From Fonsecaea monophora (Eukaryota > Ascomycota > Eurotiomycetes > Chaetothyriales > Herpotrichiellaceae), in contig NW_019174025.1 in assembly GCF_001642475.1 (NCBI RefSeq), positions 1 through 64,000 on the forward strand: a DNA stretch of 64,000 nucleotides. Direction: 5' to 3'. The translations under genes and the position numbers were made by a program. Below the pieces are notes generated by a model that saw nothing but the letters and a program-made list of their open reading frames with translations, had not been told where the DNA came from and did not search any database. Of the stretch, positions 44,247-53,677 are shown one piece after another; position 1 is the first letter of the stretch, and every line of letters starts with the position of its first letter.

Positions 44247-45398
44247 TCAGTCAGGTTCCTGCATCATGGGCCCTCGTCTCCTCCTGTCAAGAGCCCGCTG
44301 CACAGCTGCCCTCACTTCCGGGTTTCGTTTCAATGCGTTTGTGACTAAAGACTCCTTCATGCCTGACCTCAGATGATCTGACTTCTCTGCATCTCCCTTA
44401 AACGGACTCAATCCCAATTGAAGCAATCCTCCCGACTCTGCATCCAATCTACCCGCCGCCTGAGCCAAGTGTGCAATCTGCTGCTGCGTCTGCAGGTCTC
44501 TCATAGCCGGATCCCGCGCCTTGGGAGGAGCGAGTTGGGAGATAAAAATATTGACAGACATGGACATCCGTCTGGCAAGGCCTAGAATTTGGAACGGAAG
44601 AAGATGTGGTGGAAGGAGATCTGGCAAGAGCCTCTGAGCCGTCGACACCCATAGTGCCACAAGTCTCGGAGGTTGCCAGATGTGTGTAAGGAAGTACAGC
44701 TCCAGAAACGCCATACAGGCAACCGCAAAATAGCGCCAGAATTGTCCCCATTTCGGCAGCCATATGTAGTTGAGCAAAATAAGCAGCCCGGCATTGGACA
44801 AATATTCAGGAGCCTTTGAGCGAAGGCCAGCATACACATAGTCTCGGATCGTTTTGAGCCCCGGATGCTGGACTTGAACGATGACGGGTCCGAACCGATC
44901 GTACGCGAACCGTTTTGCAGGATCCAAGATAGTGTCGTGCGCCAGTTTGAATCGGACGAACAGTCCATCGGCCCCTGGAAAAGGTTGACCATTCTCATGC
45001 AACTTGTCCGGGTGATATTTCGCCGCCAACTTCCTGAAACGACTCTTGACTTCCCGCTCTGTCGACCACGGCGTGACTCCAAGTAGGGTATAGAAGTCTC
45101 CAGCGAGTCTAATGTCATAGAGGGCTTGAGAGAGGGTGTATATGAGGTAGAGCGACAAAACCAAGACGCGTATGCGGCGGTTATGGTAGGCAAATATGGG
45201 TTCACCGGGCCGCGGGTGTGGTTGTCCAGCGCGAATGGTCAGACGATAGTATATCGACTGCAGGAAGGCTGTAGCGTACTGGGTTCAGATCAGTAAGATG
45301 CCTCCAAAAGCGCTGCGCTGCGCTGCTGAACCACATACGGCAGGGAGGAATGCCCATCCCACAAGAGAGAAGGCTTGTGTCACCACGCTATCGGCCAT
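44247..45398 (-). CDS. membrane-anchored DnaJ (Hsp40) protein
   Basis: Exons 45398-45339 and 45278-44247 (60-nt intron) give 363 residues. Hydrophobic segments at about 10-30 and 57-75 precede a J domain at about 81-149 with the HPD triad at 109-111 (AAKYHPDKLHENG), which stimulates Hsp70 ATPase. After the J domain, two or more hydrophobic stretches (about 183-222, LLILLNYIWLPKWG and YFAVACMAFLELYF) suggest further membrane spans, and the tail is basic (DRRRRG). A J domain between membrane segments points to an endomembrane J protein, probably ER, that recruits Hsp70 to the membrane. It is not a canonical DnaJ, having no Gly/Phe or zinc-finger regions. The first exon is required for an ATG and the first hydrophobic segment. 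Confidence 0.85.
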
Positions 45399-45867
45399 TA
45401 CAATCGGGTGACGCAGGGATCATGACATTCTTCCAGGGCCGAAAGAGGTTTTTTGGGTCTCTACACTGGTGCAGAGGAACAGCTGTCCATCTCAGGGTCA
45501 AGACAGTTACTAAATGTGGTCGTGTAAGAGCAGATAATAGTGGTGTACGTTTTGGGAGGGCCGATTCGGATCAAAGTAAATGCGAACCCCGAGCCACAAA
45601 CTCAAGTTTCACTCTCTTCATATGCAATCCTCTCACCATGCGATCGCCATTGGCAAATATCATGTCCATTCACCCTGCTGATCCCGGTACTTGAACAGCG
45701 CTCAACCGCCTCGGGTCATTCAACACTGCAATAACGAACAGTGATGCCTTACGTCGTCGACTACCTGAACTCCACCTCTGTCCCAACCCAATCAATCATA
45801 GTGCAGATGTCCTGTCACTTGGGATACCAACTCGCATAACTATACGATGATCATCTTCGCATCGCGC
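45399..45867. promoter_or_regulatory. DnaJ gene upstream region
   Basis: This 469-bp stretch lies between the DnaJ start and the stop codon of the gene at 45868, both on the minus strand. I see no gene and no distinctive motif. Confidence 0.4.
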
Positions 45868-46647
45868 TCACAATGATGAGGCGGATGTTACCTCGGTCTG
45901 CTGCGACCTTTTGTCATCGCTCCAAAGATCGATCCCGCCGGCCGACATGTCCGACGAGCCAGTATTTTCCCAGTCTTCCAGCGGCACCGTCACCTGTGGC
46001 GTCTCTTTCCATTTCCATACTATGTTATCGCTGTCCAGGGTGAAAAAATGTGGCAGTTCGCATCCGGCAAGCCAGCGCTCTGTATGATCTTGGCCTTGGT
46101 CTGACAGGATCCACGAAAGGAGGAATGATGTCAAACGTGTCTGATCCTGCCATTGCTGTGACTCTGGCTCTGGTGTCTGCTCATGCAAGCTGGACTCGGA
46201 AATATCGTCAGAGATATTGTCAGGCGCGTTCGAAGACAGCCTCGAGTCTGTCATGCTTTGAACAATGAGTGTGGTGTCTGTTGTGGGGGCCTTATTGGAT
46301 TGGAGGTTCGCTAATTGTCCAAAATCATCCAGGTGCAGGTCGTCATCGTCAATCCGACCATCAGTCAGACACAAGCACACGTTACATGGCGTCATCGAGT
46401 AAGCCAGGTCGGAATCGCCTGGCCAGACGCCTGAGGACAAGATTTTGTCTTTTCCGTTGCTTGCAAAGTGCGTGTTTTCGCGGCTTCGAACCACAGCTAT
46501 CTCACAGTGGAGTTTGCAGGTAGGAGGATGTACTAAGTGGTTGTCGAATTGTGCTCCAAAATGCACAAGCGGAGTTGCACAAGTTTCCTCTCCAGGAAGC
46601 AAGAGTTCATTGGGTGGCGAGGTCATCCAAACAATTTGTCGATCCAT
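45868..46647 (-). CDS. acidic protein of unknown function
   Basis: A single open frame of 259 residues starts at ATG 46647 (a TTG lies further upstream in frame). The N-terminal half contains scattered Cys/His (TCKLHCEIAVV, CNVCLCL), and an acidic stretch DGRIDDDDLHLDDFG lies near residue 110. The second half is Ser/Asp/Glu-rich, with LTSFLLSWILSDQGQDHTERWL as the only hydrophobic helix. I recognise no family. It could be a lineage-specific gene or part of a larger spliced gene. Length and composition make it more likely real than not. Confidence 0.5.
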   Translation of the reverse strand: MDRQIVWMTSPPNELLLPGEETCATPLVHFGAQFDNHLVHPPTCKLHCEIAVVRSRENTHFASNGKDKILSSGVWPGDSDLAYSMTPCNVCLCLTDGRIDDDDLHLDDFGQLANLQSNKAPTTDTTLIVQSMTDSRLSSNAPDNISDDISESSLHEQTPEPESQQWQDQTRLTSFLLSWILSDQGQDHTERWLAGCELPHFFTLDSDNIVWKWKETPQVTVPLEDWENTGSSDMSAGGIDLWSDDKRSQQTEVTSASSL

Positions 46648-47762
46648 TATTGAATGGCTGGAAAGGCAGGCGCGACGGCTGAGAGCTGTCAAATAGACAA
46701 TGGAAGCACAACACTTTGTTCTCTCGTGTCAACGGCATATCAGCGGATACTTCTCTATAGCGATTCAACTCGGACTACGGACCCTTAAGTATCCTGGTAC
46801 CATGGTCTGGGATGATCACAGCGCCAGACACCATGGTTTGAAGCGCCCTTTACCACGGTGTTGCGCCTGTATGATTTGAATTCTCCTTCCTGGAGAAACG
46901 CCCCCGGGCGTTGAGGATGACGCTCTTGGACGCACTCCTGGATGCAACGAATCCGATAGGCGACGTCGATCAGGTCGTGGGGGTGGACCGCGCCGGAACT
47001 TCCACCCTGCATCCGCGGTCGAACGCTACAGCCAGATTTACCTAAGTACAATTCCTCAGGACCCCCGGCCAACCGAGTTGGTGTCGTTTCTTCAGGGCTT
47101 TTGCATCGCCTCGAGTATCTCTCACCCTCGTGCCGTGCCTAGACTTGGAGAGTCACACGAGACAATCATCACATTCAAGGCGGGGGACCGGGATTCGGGA
47201 GCCTAGGAAGCAAGACTTTCTTTTCCCCACGCTTGCCATCATAATCAGCACAAGATCGAATCCAGAATGCCCGTCTGCGAACCAACGAATTAGACTAATG
47301 GAAACAATGCACGGCTTTTCAGCCTGGCAATAAACAATGTCGGACTGAGCCAAAGACAACTCGAGATCCAATTCCCTCATTGTGGTCCTACTGCTGAAAG
47401 GCATACCTCGGGATGTCTAGTGCCGTTCATCCTTCTCAGGTTTCGAGTCATTTCCCACTGATGCCGAAGTTCTCCTCCTTCTGGCCACTTGGGGTCGATC
47501 TCACAAACCACGGCCCGTTGTGTTTGGGCTTCATTTGGGAGGGGTTTCCGCACTTTCTTCGCTTCTTATGCAAACCACCCTTTCTGGAATCTGCCTCCGG
47601 AATGGCACCGTCTGCTGAAGGTAAATGACAGTCTCTGTCCTTGTGTCACCATACATCGGCTGGCTCGATGGGGTCTGACTCGACCTTTTTGACAGATGTC
47701 CCTGTCCGTCGATTCCTGGCTCTCTTACCAGGGGACGCGCTGTTGTCAGGGGTGGTCAATAA
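46648..47762. other. intergenic region with one ATG-less open frame
   Basis: On the minus strand a frame is open from about 47150 to a stop at 46785 (about 120 codons) without any ATG. It reads protein-like in places (AVHPHDLIDVAYRIRCIQEC). It may be a relic or an exon of an unrecognised gene. Nothing else is supported here. Confidence 0.3.
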
Positions 47763-49169
47763 TCAGGCGCCGGCATAGCTGAACTCGAATTCGTTGAACT
47801 TGATCTTGCCCGAATATGGTTCGCCACTGATGAAGTCGAGAAGCATATTCCTCAAACTCAACTGCCGGTTTTGAGGAAGATACTTCACCAGGTTGGCAAT
47901 CCCGCTAGCACGCCAGTGACAATCCCGCAAATTCAATTTTTGCAGTGCATCTCGCACTGTCACTGTCCCAGCACTCGCCAAGCGTGGCTTTGCGTCGCGA
48001 TAGTTTTGGCATATCATCCAAAGCAGGTCGGCCACCGCTTGCTCTTTGCCTAGATCATGCTCGACCAACAAATCTTCAATGTAACCGACGTAGGCGTGGA
48101 TTGCCACCTGCAGTGCCATCATCTTGGACACCAATTTTAGGTGACTCTGCACTTCCAATACTCCGAGGACTCCACACATGATCGAGATGAGGATTAGGAC
48201 GCACCGTTGCTGTGCGATGAACTCGTCGATGTCGCCATAGACACTCACACTCTTCCCTGTTGTCTCCCGGAACAGGAACTCATGCACCCTCAAATCCTCG
48301 ACGACATAGGGGCCTTTGTCTTTCAAGGGTAACAACTGCCTATCTTTCCACATCCGATCGACGTCTCTGAGGAGAGACTTTAGCCACCCCAGTCGCATAT
48401 TTGCGTCTTCTCCTCCCCACATCCAGCTCGCCTCGGGGTCCCGATAGATCCCCTCGAACCAAAGTGCCTGTTCCTCTCTCAACCGATCGTGGAGGCCGTC
48501 TTGCAGGCCTATCTGACGGATGATGTCCCTACCGGTCCTGAAGTGAAGCACAGCCCTCTTACGCTCTCCATATCGTTGCTCAAACGACGCAAGACTGATG
48601 ATGGACGTCAAGATCAGTTTGAGATCGGCGTTGGAGCCAAGTTCCACGTTTTCCCGAAGAATTGTGATTGCTTTGGTCTGGTGCTTCAATGCCGCATACT
48701 CCAGGGCCTTCTTAGTGGCCGGCGTGGCGTATTTGGCATTCATGCGCAGTTGGTGCAGCGCTGAACGAGCCATCAACGTATGGAAATGAGTCAAACATGA
48801 ACCCGCTTGATACTCCCAGGATCCTTTGATCGAGGGTTTTATCTTGGGAGACAGGGCATAGGCGGTTTGCCAGTAGCTGTTCTGGCCGTAGAAGTGAAGG
48901 AGCTGGTTTGTCACTCCATCAACCTCGATGGGCAGTGTCTCGAATGGGTCGACGAGGCATGCTGATATTGCTTTAGGCGCAGGCGGTTTCGGACTGTTGA
49001 TGAGATGCCGCGATCTGACACTTTGGGTACTGTACGAGGTCGTACTGCGAGCCTTGGGTCCCTGGGAATTTCCAGCAGCAGAAGCCAGCTCATCTTCGGA
49101 CGTATCCACGTCGTCTGTTTCCCAATCTGTCGGGGGTGTCTCCGTACCATACAAGCTCGATTCCGGCAT
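47763..49169 (-). CDS. fungal-specific transcription-factor-domain protein lacking a Zn2Cys6 cluster
   Basis: A single exon from ATG 49169 gives 468 residues. After an acidic, Ser-rich N-terminus (WETDDVDTSEDE), the body is alpha-helical and matches the fungal transcription-factor middle domain (Fungal_trans_2 type): FYGQNSYWQTAYAL, ALHQLRMNAKYATPATKKALEYAALKHQ, LTSIISLASFEQRYGERKRAVLHFRTG and EEQALWFEGIYRD are typical. No binuclear zinc cluster is present in this reading frame. It may be a cluster-less regulator, a common fungal class, or an upstream exon may be missing. Just upstream on the same strand (about 49253-49236) a CHSC fragment is readable but does not continue into a full cluster. 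Confidence 0.78.
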   Translation of the reverse strand: MPESSLYGTETPPTDWETDDVDTSEDELASAAGNSQGPKARSTTSYSTQSVRSRHLINSPKPPAPKAISACLVDPFETLPIEVDGVTNQLLHFYGQNSYWQTAYALSPKIKPSIKGSWEYQAGSCLTHFHTLMARSALHQLRMNAKYATPATKKALEYAALKHQTKAITILRENVELGSNADLKLILTSIISLASFEQRYGERKRAVLHFRTGRDIIRQIGLQDGLHDRLREEQALWFEGIYRDPEASWMWGGEDANMRLGWLKSLLRDVDRMWKDRQLLPLKDKGPYVVEDLRVHEFLFRETTGKSVSVYGDIDEFIAQQRCVLILISIMCGVLGVLEVQSHLKLVSKMMALQVAIHAYVGYIEDLLVEHDLGKEQAVADLLWMICQNYRDAKPRLASAGTVTVRDALQKLNLRDCHWRASGIANLVKYLPQNRQLSLRNMLLDFISGEPYSGKIKFNEFEFSYAGA

Positions 49170-51223
49170 GGTTACGAGCAACCCGGCCCCCAACTTACAA
49201 CTCTTACATCACCCTTGCTTCGTTGAATACAAGGTTCCGGCAGGAGTGACAACCAGGGTTCTCATGAGAGGGGCTGGAGTTGAGGAATGCGTGAGAAATC
49301 GCGAGGGACGAAACGGGGTGCGGGCGTCCTCATACGAGCTTCGTCAACGGGGAATAGGCGCTCGCTTGCCGGCCGAAACATCCAACGAAACGCGAAATGG
49401 TTCGACTCGTTGGGAGTGCCCCGCTTAGACTTGTTGTTCACTTGGAGACGGTTCGATGTTGACGAGTTGATGACAGCCACTTGTTTGCCTTCCCAGGCTT
49501 CCCGTGGTTTGGACTTGGCCGAGTGTGAATAGGTTGCTAAGCCGGACTGAGAGGGATCCCGCCTTTTGCGAAGCCCGAAGCCGCCCCAATCTGGACATTT
49601 AGGCATGTCGATCGTTAACTAGAAGCCCTAGACCTCGCTTAGAGAGATGGTCCCCGTCTTTCAACTCGCAACTTTTGTCACCTACTGCCTTCCCCTCTCT
49701 GACCGACTGTCCCGCCTCGCCGCCTCGCCCACCCAACGGCCAGAAAGCTTGAAATTGTTCTTTCGATTCAAAAAAGTATATTTCGGTCAAGTCGATGACA
49801 ATGTTGCCGTCGAGTCAGACACAGACACATAATTAGGGCGCCTGGACAGGGTTGTTTACGAGTAGCTGTCGTCTGGCCAGGGCGCCACGGCTGCTGCGAT
49901 ACCGGTCGTTTGAAGTGGTGGAGTGACATAGACTCAGTACACCGACAAGATCTTCTCAGGCGCGGCTTACGGCTCTCCTCCCGAGGCCGAGGAGAGAATG
50001 CATTCCCATATACAAGGGGTCCAAAAAGATTGACAACATGAAAAAGATAAGAGGCAGAAACACAGACGATGGCCCTGGAAGACGGTGACAACATGTATGT
50101 AGGTGCCCACTTGTGTTCCTCTGCCGTGGCATGGTTTTAGGTCGTCGTAACAGAGCATAAGCCCGGGAATCTGTGGTACCAACATAGGTACCAACGCATC
50201 TGCGACGGCATGGCTTGAGGGCCTGTGCCGCAGTAAACATGGTCCTGATGGGCCAGATGCACGATCATGGAGCCCGTAGGGGAGAAACCGCCAACAGGCG
50301 CTCGAAGTACGGGGTCCCGAGTACATATGTCGCGCGTTCGGCTCGCTTTACGGCACGACGGTACTCGAAAACCTCAACCAACCACGACGACATACATACC
50401 TACTTGCTAGGTACTCGGAACATACAACTAGGTAAACAGACATGCAATTTATTCTCGCTGAATCACGAGATGGTTGTCGATGCATGGCAGATCATATTAT
50501 GCTGTAAGGTCGGTATACTCTTCTGGGAGACTTGTCAGATACCGAGGTACATATTACGCCCATCTAACAAAAGCACCTTGCTCGTCCTCCTAGAACGATA
50601 TTGGAATGCTCTTGAGCATCACGCCTACAGGTAGTGGTTCTGCTAGACTTGTCGTCATTACCATGGAGACTGCGCAGATGGCATCAGGGCCTTCCTGCCA
50701 GGCTATTCGATACGAGTAGGTGACTAAGTACCGAGTACAAAGACGAGAATGGTGATTGGGGGCTGCGGCGATTGGCGGTTAGTCGCCTAGGGTGCCTGGC
50801 AGGGCCTTCGACTGATGTTAGGTAAATCTGGCACTCCTGGCTAGGTGTATAGGTACCTACTTATGTACGAAGGTACTGTACATAGGTATACGAGGGTGTA
50901 GCAGCATGAGGGGTCGAAGGGGCGCGGAGAGACAAAATGTTGATCCCCTCCCCGCTGGAGACTCGGCGGCAGGCACCAGACGGCGGAATTCATCATTGCG
51001 TCGAATCGTGATAATTTACCAAAGAAAAAGGTGTCACGGGCACTTCAAACCAGGTTGTGTTTCATGTATCAAGGAGACTACCACAGCTCCATCTCCTCAC
51101 TTTACGACTTACAGGACAACACTTGACTGCGCGGCGCTTGTCTGCGTCTGCGTGTCAGTCTGTATCTCTTATCTGTATCCCTGTCTCTGTCTCTGTCCCT
51201 GTGACTGTGACTGCGAGATCCTC
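49170..51223. other. 2-kb intergenic region rich in TAGGTA-type repeats
   Basis: No gene recognised. From about 50095 to 50890 the sequence repeatedly uses GGTA/TACC words (GTAGGTGCC, GGTACCAACATAGGTACC, CTAGGTAC, TAGGTACCTACTTATGTAC). Immediately before 51224 there is a CTGT/CTGTGACTG simple repeat (about 51150-51215). Confidence 0.45.
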
Positions 51224-51697
51224 ATGGAAGGCCGCTGCCAATGCGGGCAGATCCGGTTCCGCACGCCCCTCCCGGAACCCCAGGCGCTGTACATCTGCCA
51301 CTGCACCGAGTGCCGGCACCAGTCGTCGTCGACGTACGGCATGACGGCCATCTTCCCCTTCTTCGACATCGCGGCGTTTGCGCCTCATCCGGGCGCCATC
51401 GCCGTGTACGCGCGCCCGAACCCGCACGGCCGCACCGAGGGGCACTTTTGCACGGCGTGCGGGAGTCGGCTGGTCCATGTGGCTGTGTCGTCATCGTCGT
51501 CGTCGTCGTCGACGTCGCAGCCGCGCACCCTGAGCGTCAAGGCGGGCTGTCTCGACGGACTGTCCAAGGAGATGATGCGTCGCGCGGTGCACATCTGGAC
51601 GAGGTCGGCCGTGGTGGATATCCCGGAGGATGCGGTGCAGTATGCGGAGGAGCCGCCGGGGGGGGGGTTTCAGGAGGAGGAAGCGGCCGGCGAGTGA
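51224..51697 (+). CDS. GFA / CENP-V-type zinc-binding protein
   Basis: It is a 157-residue protein of the GFA/CENP-V (Mss4-like) fold. The zinc ligands are C5 and C7 (RCQCG), C25, C27 and C30 (ICHCTEC), and C76 and C79 (FCTACGS), the arrangement of glutathione-dependent formaldehyde-activating enzyme relatives. Many fungal members have no proven enzymatic activity, so the formaldehyde role is only a family label. A run of eight serines (89-96), encoded by a TCG/TCA repeat, interrupts the domain where most relatives have a short loop. I choose ATG 51224 because the domain begins there. The frame is open back to ATG 50906, which would add a 106-residue Cys-rich extension made largely from a simple DNA repeat. 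Confidence 0.85.
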   Translation: MEGRCQCGQIRFRTPLPEPQALYICHCTECRHQSSSTYGMTAIFPFFDIAAFAPHPGAIAVYARPNPHGRTEGHFCTACGSRLVHVAVSSSSSSSSTSQPRTLSVKAGCLDGLSKEMMRRAVHIWTRSAVVDIPEDAVQYAEEPPGGGFQEEEAAGE

Positions 51698-52061
51698 ATT
51701 AAAGAAAAAAGGTGACTGAAGTCAAGTGAAATTGGGTTGGATTTGTATTGCTTCCGCGTTTTGCTCTGAATTTGAATGAACTTGGGGGGTTTTGTCGGTT
51801 TGATGGCCCCTGGCGCGGCGAGGGGAGGGATAGTAAAGGTCTCTTCTTCACTATTTAGCGACTGGAGAGGCGAGGGCTCGACCCTGTCTGCTCTCTCGGA
51901 GGCACAGCTCATCTTTGAGCCAAGCCAGTCGATTCCCTCAACCTCGACTCAGCGACCACCACCACCACCACCGCAGGCAAGAATCTCGCATTGAGATGAC
52001 ATGGGATGAAAATAGGCCCAGCATTACAGGCTGTACGCTGACCTCTGTAGACCGAGCCTGA
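51698..52061. other. convergent intergenic region
   Basis: This is the 3' flank of the GFA-type gene and of the small Cys-cluster gene. A short CCA/CCG repeat lies near 51956-51972. I see nothing else. Confidence 0.4.
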
Positions 52062-52337
52062 TCATGACGACGTCTCCAGCACCGGCGCATGCGCTAGTCG
52101 CGGCGGCATCTTTTTCTTCTCCTCCTTGTTCTCTGGCTGCGGCTGTCCTTGTGCTTGTCCTTGACTCTGCTGCGCACCCCCGCCGGCCTGCCCCCTTGAC
52201 CCACCTCGACTGTCTCCCTCACGTTCGTGTTCTTGTCGCCGTTTACTCTCTGAGATGTCGTATTCCTCTTCGTCCCTGTCCTTGCGGTCGCAGCACCAGC
52301 AACACATGAGCATCAACCAATTCACGAGGTCGAACAT
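52062..52337 (-). CDS. small protein with N-terminal hydrophobic cysteine cluster
   Basis: This is a 91-residue frame from ATG 52337. The N-terminus MFDLVNWLMLMCCWCCDRK is hydrophobic, with four cysteines in five residues right before a charged segment. The rest is hydrophilic and low in complexity (Asp/Glu/Arg-rich, then Gly/Gln repeats, then EEKKKMPPRL). A clustered Cys motif next to a short hydrophobic helix is what S-acylated, membrane-tethered small proteins look like, but I recognise no family. It may also be a chance frame, or the first exon of a longer gene. Confidence 0.5.
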   Translation of the reverse strand: MFDLVNWLMLMCCWCCDRKDRDEEEYDISESKRRQEHEREGDSRGGSRGQAGGGAQQSQGQAQGQPQPENKEEKKKMPPRLAHAPVLETSS

Positions 52338-53677
52338 TTTTGGGCGAGTTTCTCCTTTCTGCCCGTAGGTGTCGTTGAATATTTTGGCTCCGTTGATGTT
52401 TTGCTAGCCCTGCGAGCAAGCTTACCAGCCGACGAGTCTGCCGTGCCCTGGCCCGATTCTGCCTTTGTGCTCTCTCCTGTGCTGTCCCTGCCTGTCTCTG
52501 ACTGTGTGTGTTGGCGGTGTGTTGTGCTAGAGAGAATGAACAAAGTCAATGTCGACAATCTATCGATCTTGGAATTAATCACATGACCAGACTCGGTACA
52601 GGGGGCGTGATTTGGTATTTACACACCTAATTGTGGAGAATCCTTGCCGCGTGTGTCAGGTATGTAGGTAGTGATCAGTACTCAGTTGCCAGCTAAGTTA
52701 GTATGACGGCTTGTGAGGCCCAAAAGAAAATGGAGGTTTCTTGGGAACGTGTCCGATCTATTCTGTAGAATTGAAGTGAAGGAGAGTTGAGGGAAACGAT
52801 GGAAAAAATTGCTCGTCGTGGAAAGATTGTAGTGAAAAAAAGGTATTGGTCGAAACCCCGTGTACGAGGTAAAAGTGTCAAAGAGAGTGTGTAGGGGGTG
52901 GCTGTGTTGGGTGTTGGGCGAAATCCGAAAAAAAGTGAACAAAATTCTCCGATCGGGAAAGAATAACGTATTATTCTTGTCTCCTGTTTGGATGGATGAT
53001 GTGTTTCAGGTCTAAACTGTGTGGATGAAAATGTGTCTCAGGAGACGTGGAGTGAATCAAGACAGCCTTGCACTGCCTTGTTTGTCTGTGGGGAACCCAA
53101 GCAGTGAAAAAGCGATAAGAGATAAAAAGGGGCGTTGTTGCCTTCAAAAAAACAAAGTCAGCCTTGCCGTTTCAGATGCGAGGGACCACTTGAACTGCAT
53201 CGATGTACCGATGATATCGTACACGTGTATCGAGCACGACAAACAAGGACATACTAGGTAAGTAACTCGGTACGTGTAGTCCAGCAATTCAAGCTCCTTC
53301 TCATGATATGTTGACGCGTCCTTTCCTTTTGGTTTCACGTGGCGATGGAGACAGGACAGCAGGCGCGTATGGCCAGGTTGGAAAGGCTGGAAAGTCTGGA
53401 TAGGTTGGCATACACTCGGGTGCAGTCATATGGAAAGGCACAAGAAAAGATCATCTGCAACTGTCCAGACCGGCAACTGGTTCCAAGAATAAACATTATG
53501 TACGAGGCGTGATGCCCAATAAATCTCCGTGTATGTATGTGTATGTGTACGTGTGTCTGCTGCTTGCTGTAAACTCCCGTGGGGTTCTATTGCGTATCCA
53601 GGGTCGAGAAAGGTCGTGGACGTACAAACACGGGCTGTTCTCCTCCCTTCTATCCCATCGTCCTACCTCCGTTTCTC
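52338..53677. other. intergenic region, no gene recognised
   Basis: Short TAGGTA-like units occur at about 52655-52672 and 53255-53275. Open frames on both strands are short and lack protein character. Confidence 0.45.

Noticed and set aside
49236..49253. CHSC fragment suggesting a Zn2Cys6 cluster for the gene at 47763-49169
   Set aside because: Only two of the six cysteines can be read and a stop follows within about a dozen codons; no splice restores the rest.
50906..51223. 106-codon N-terminal extension of the GFA-type protein as the primary start
   Set aside because: The conserved domain begins at ATG 51224 and the extension is simple-repeat sequence; I kept it as a finding rather than in the gene model.
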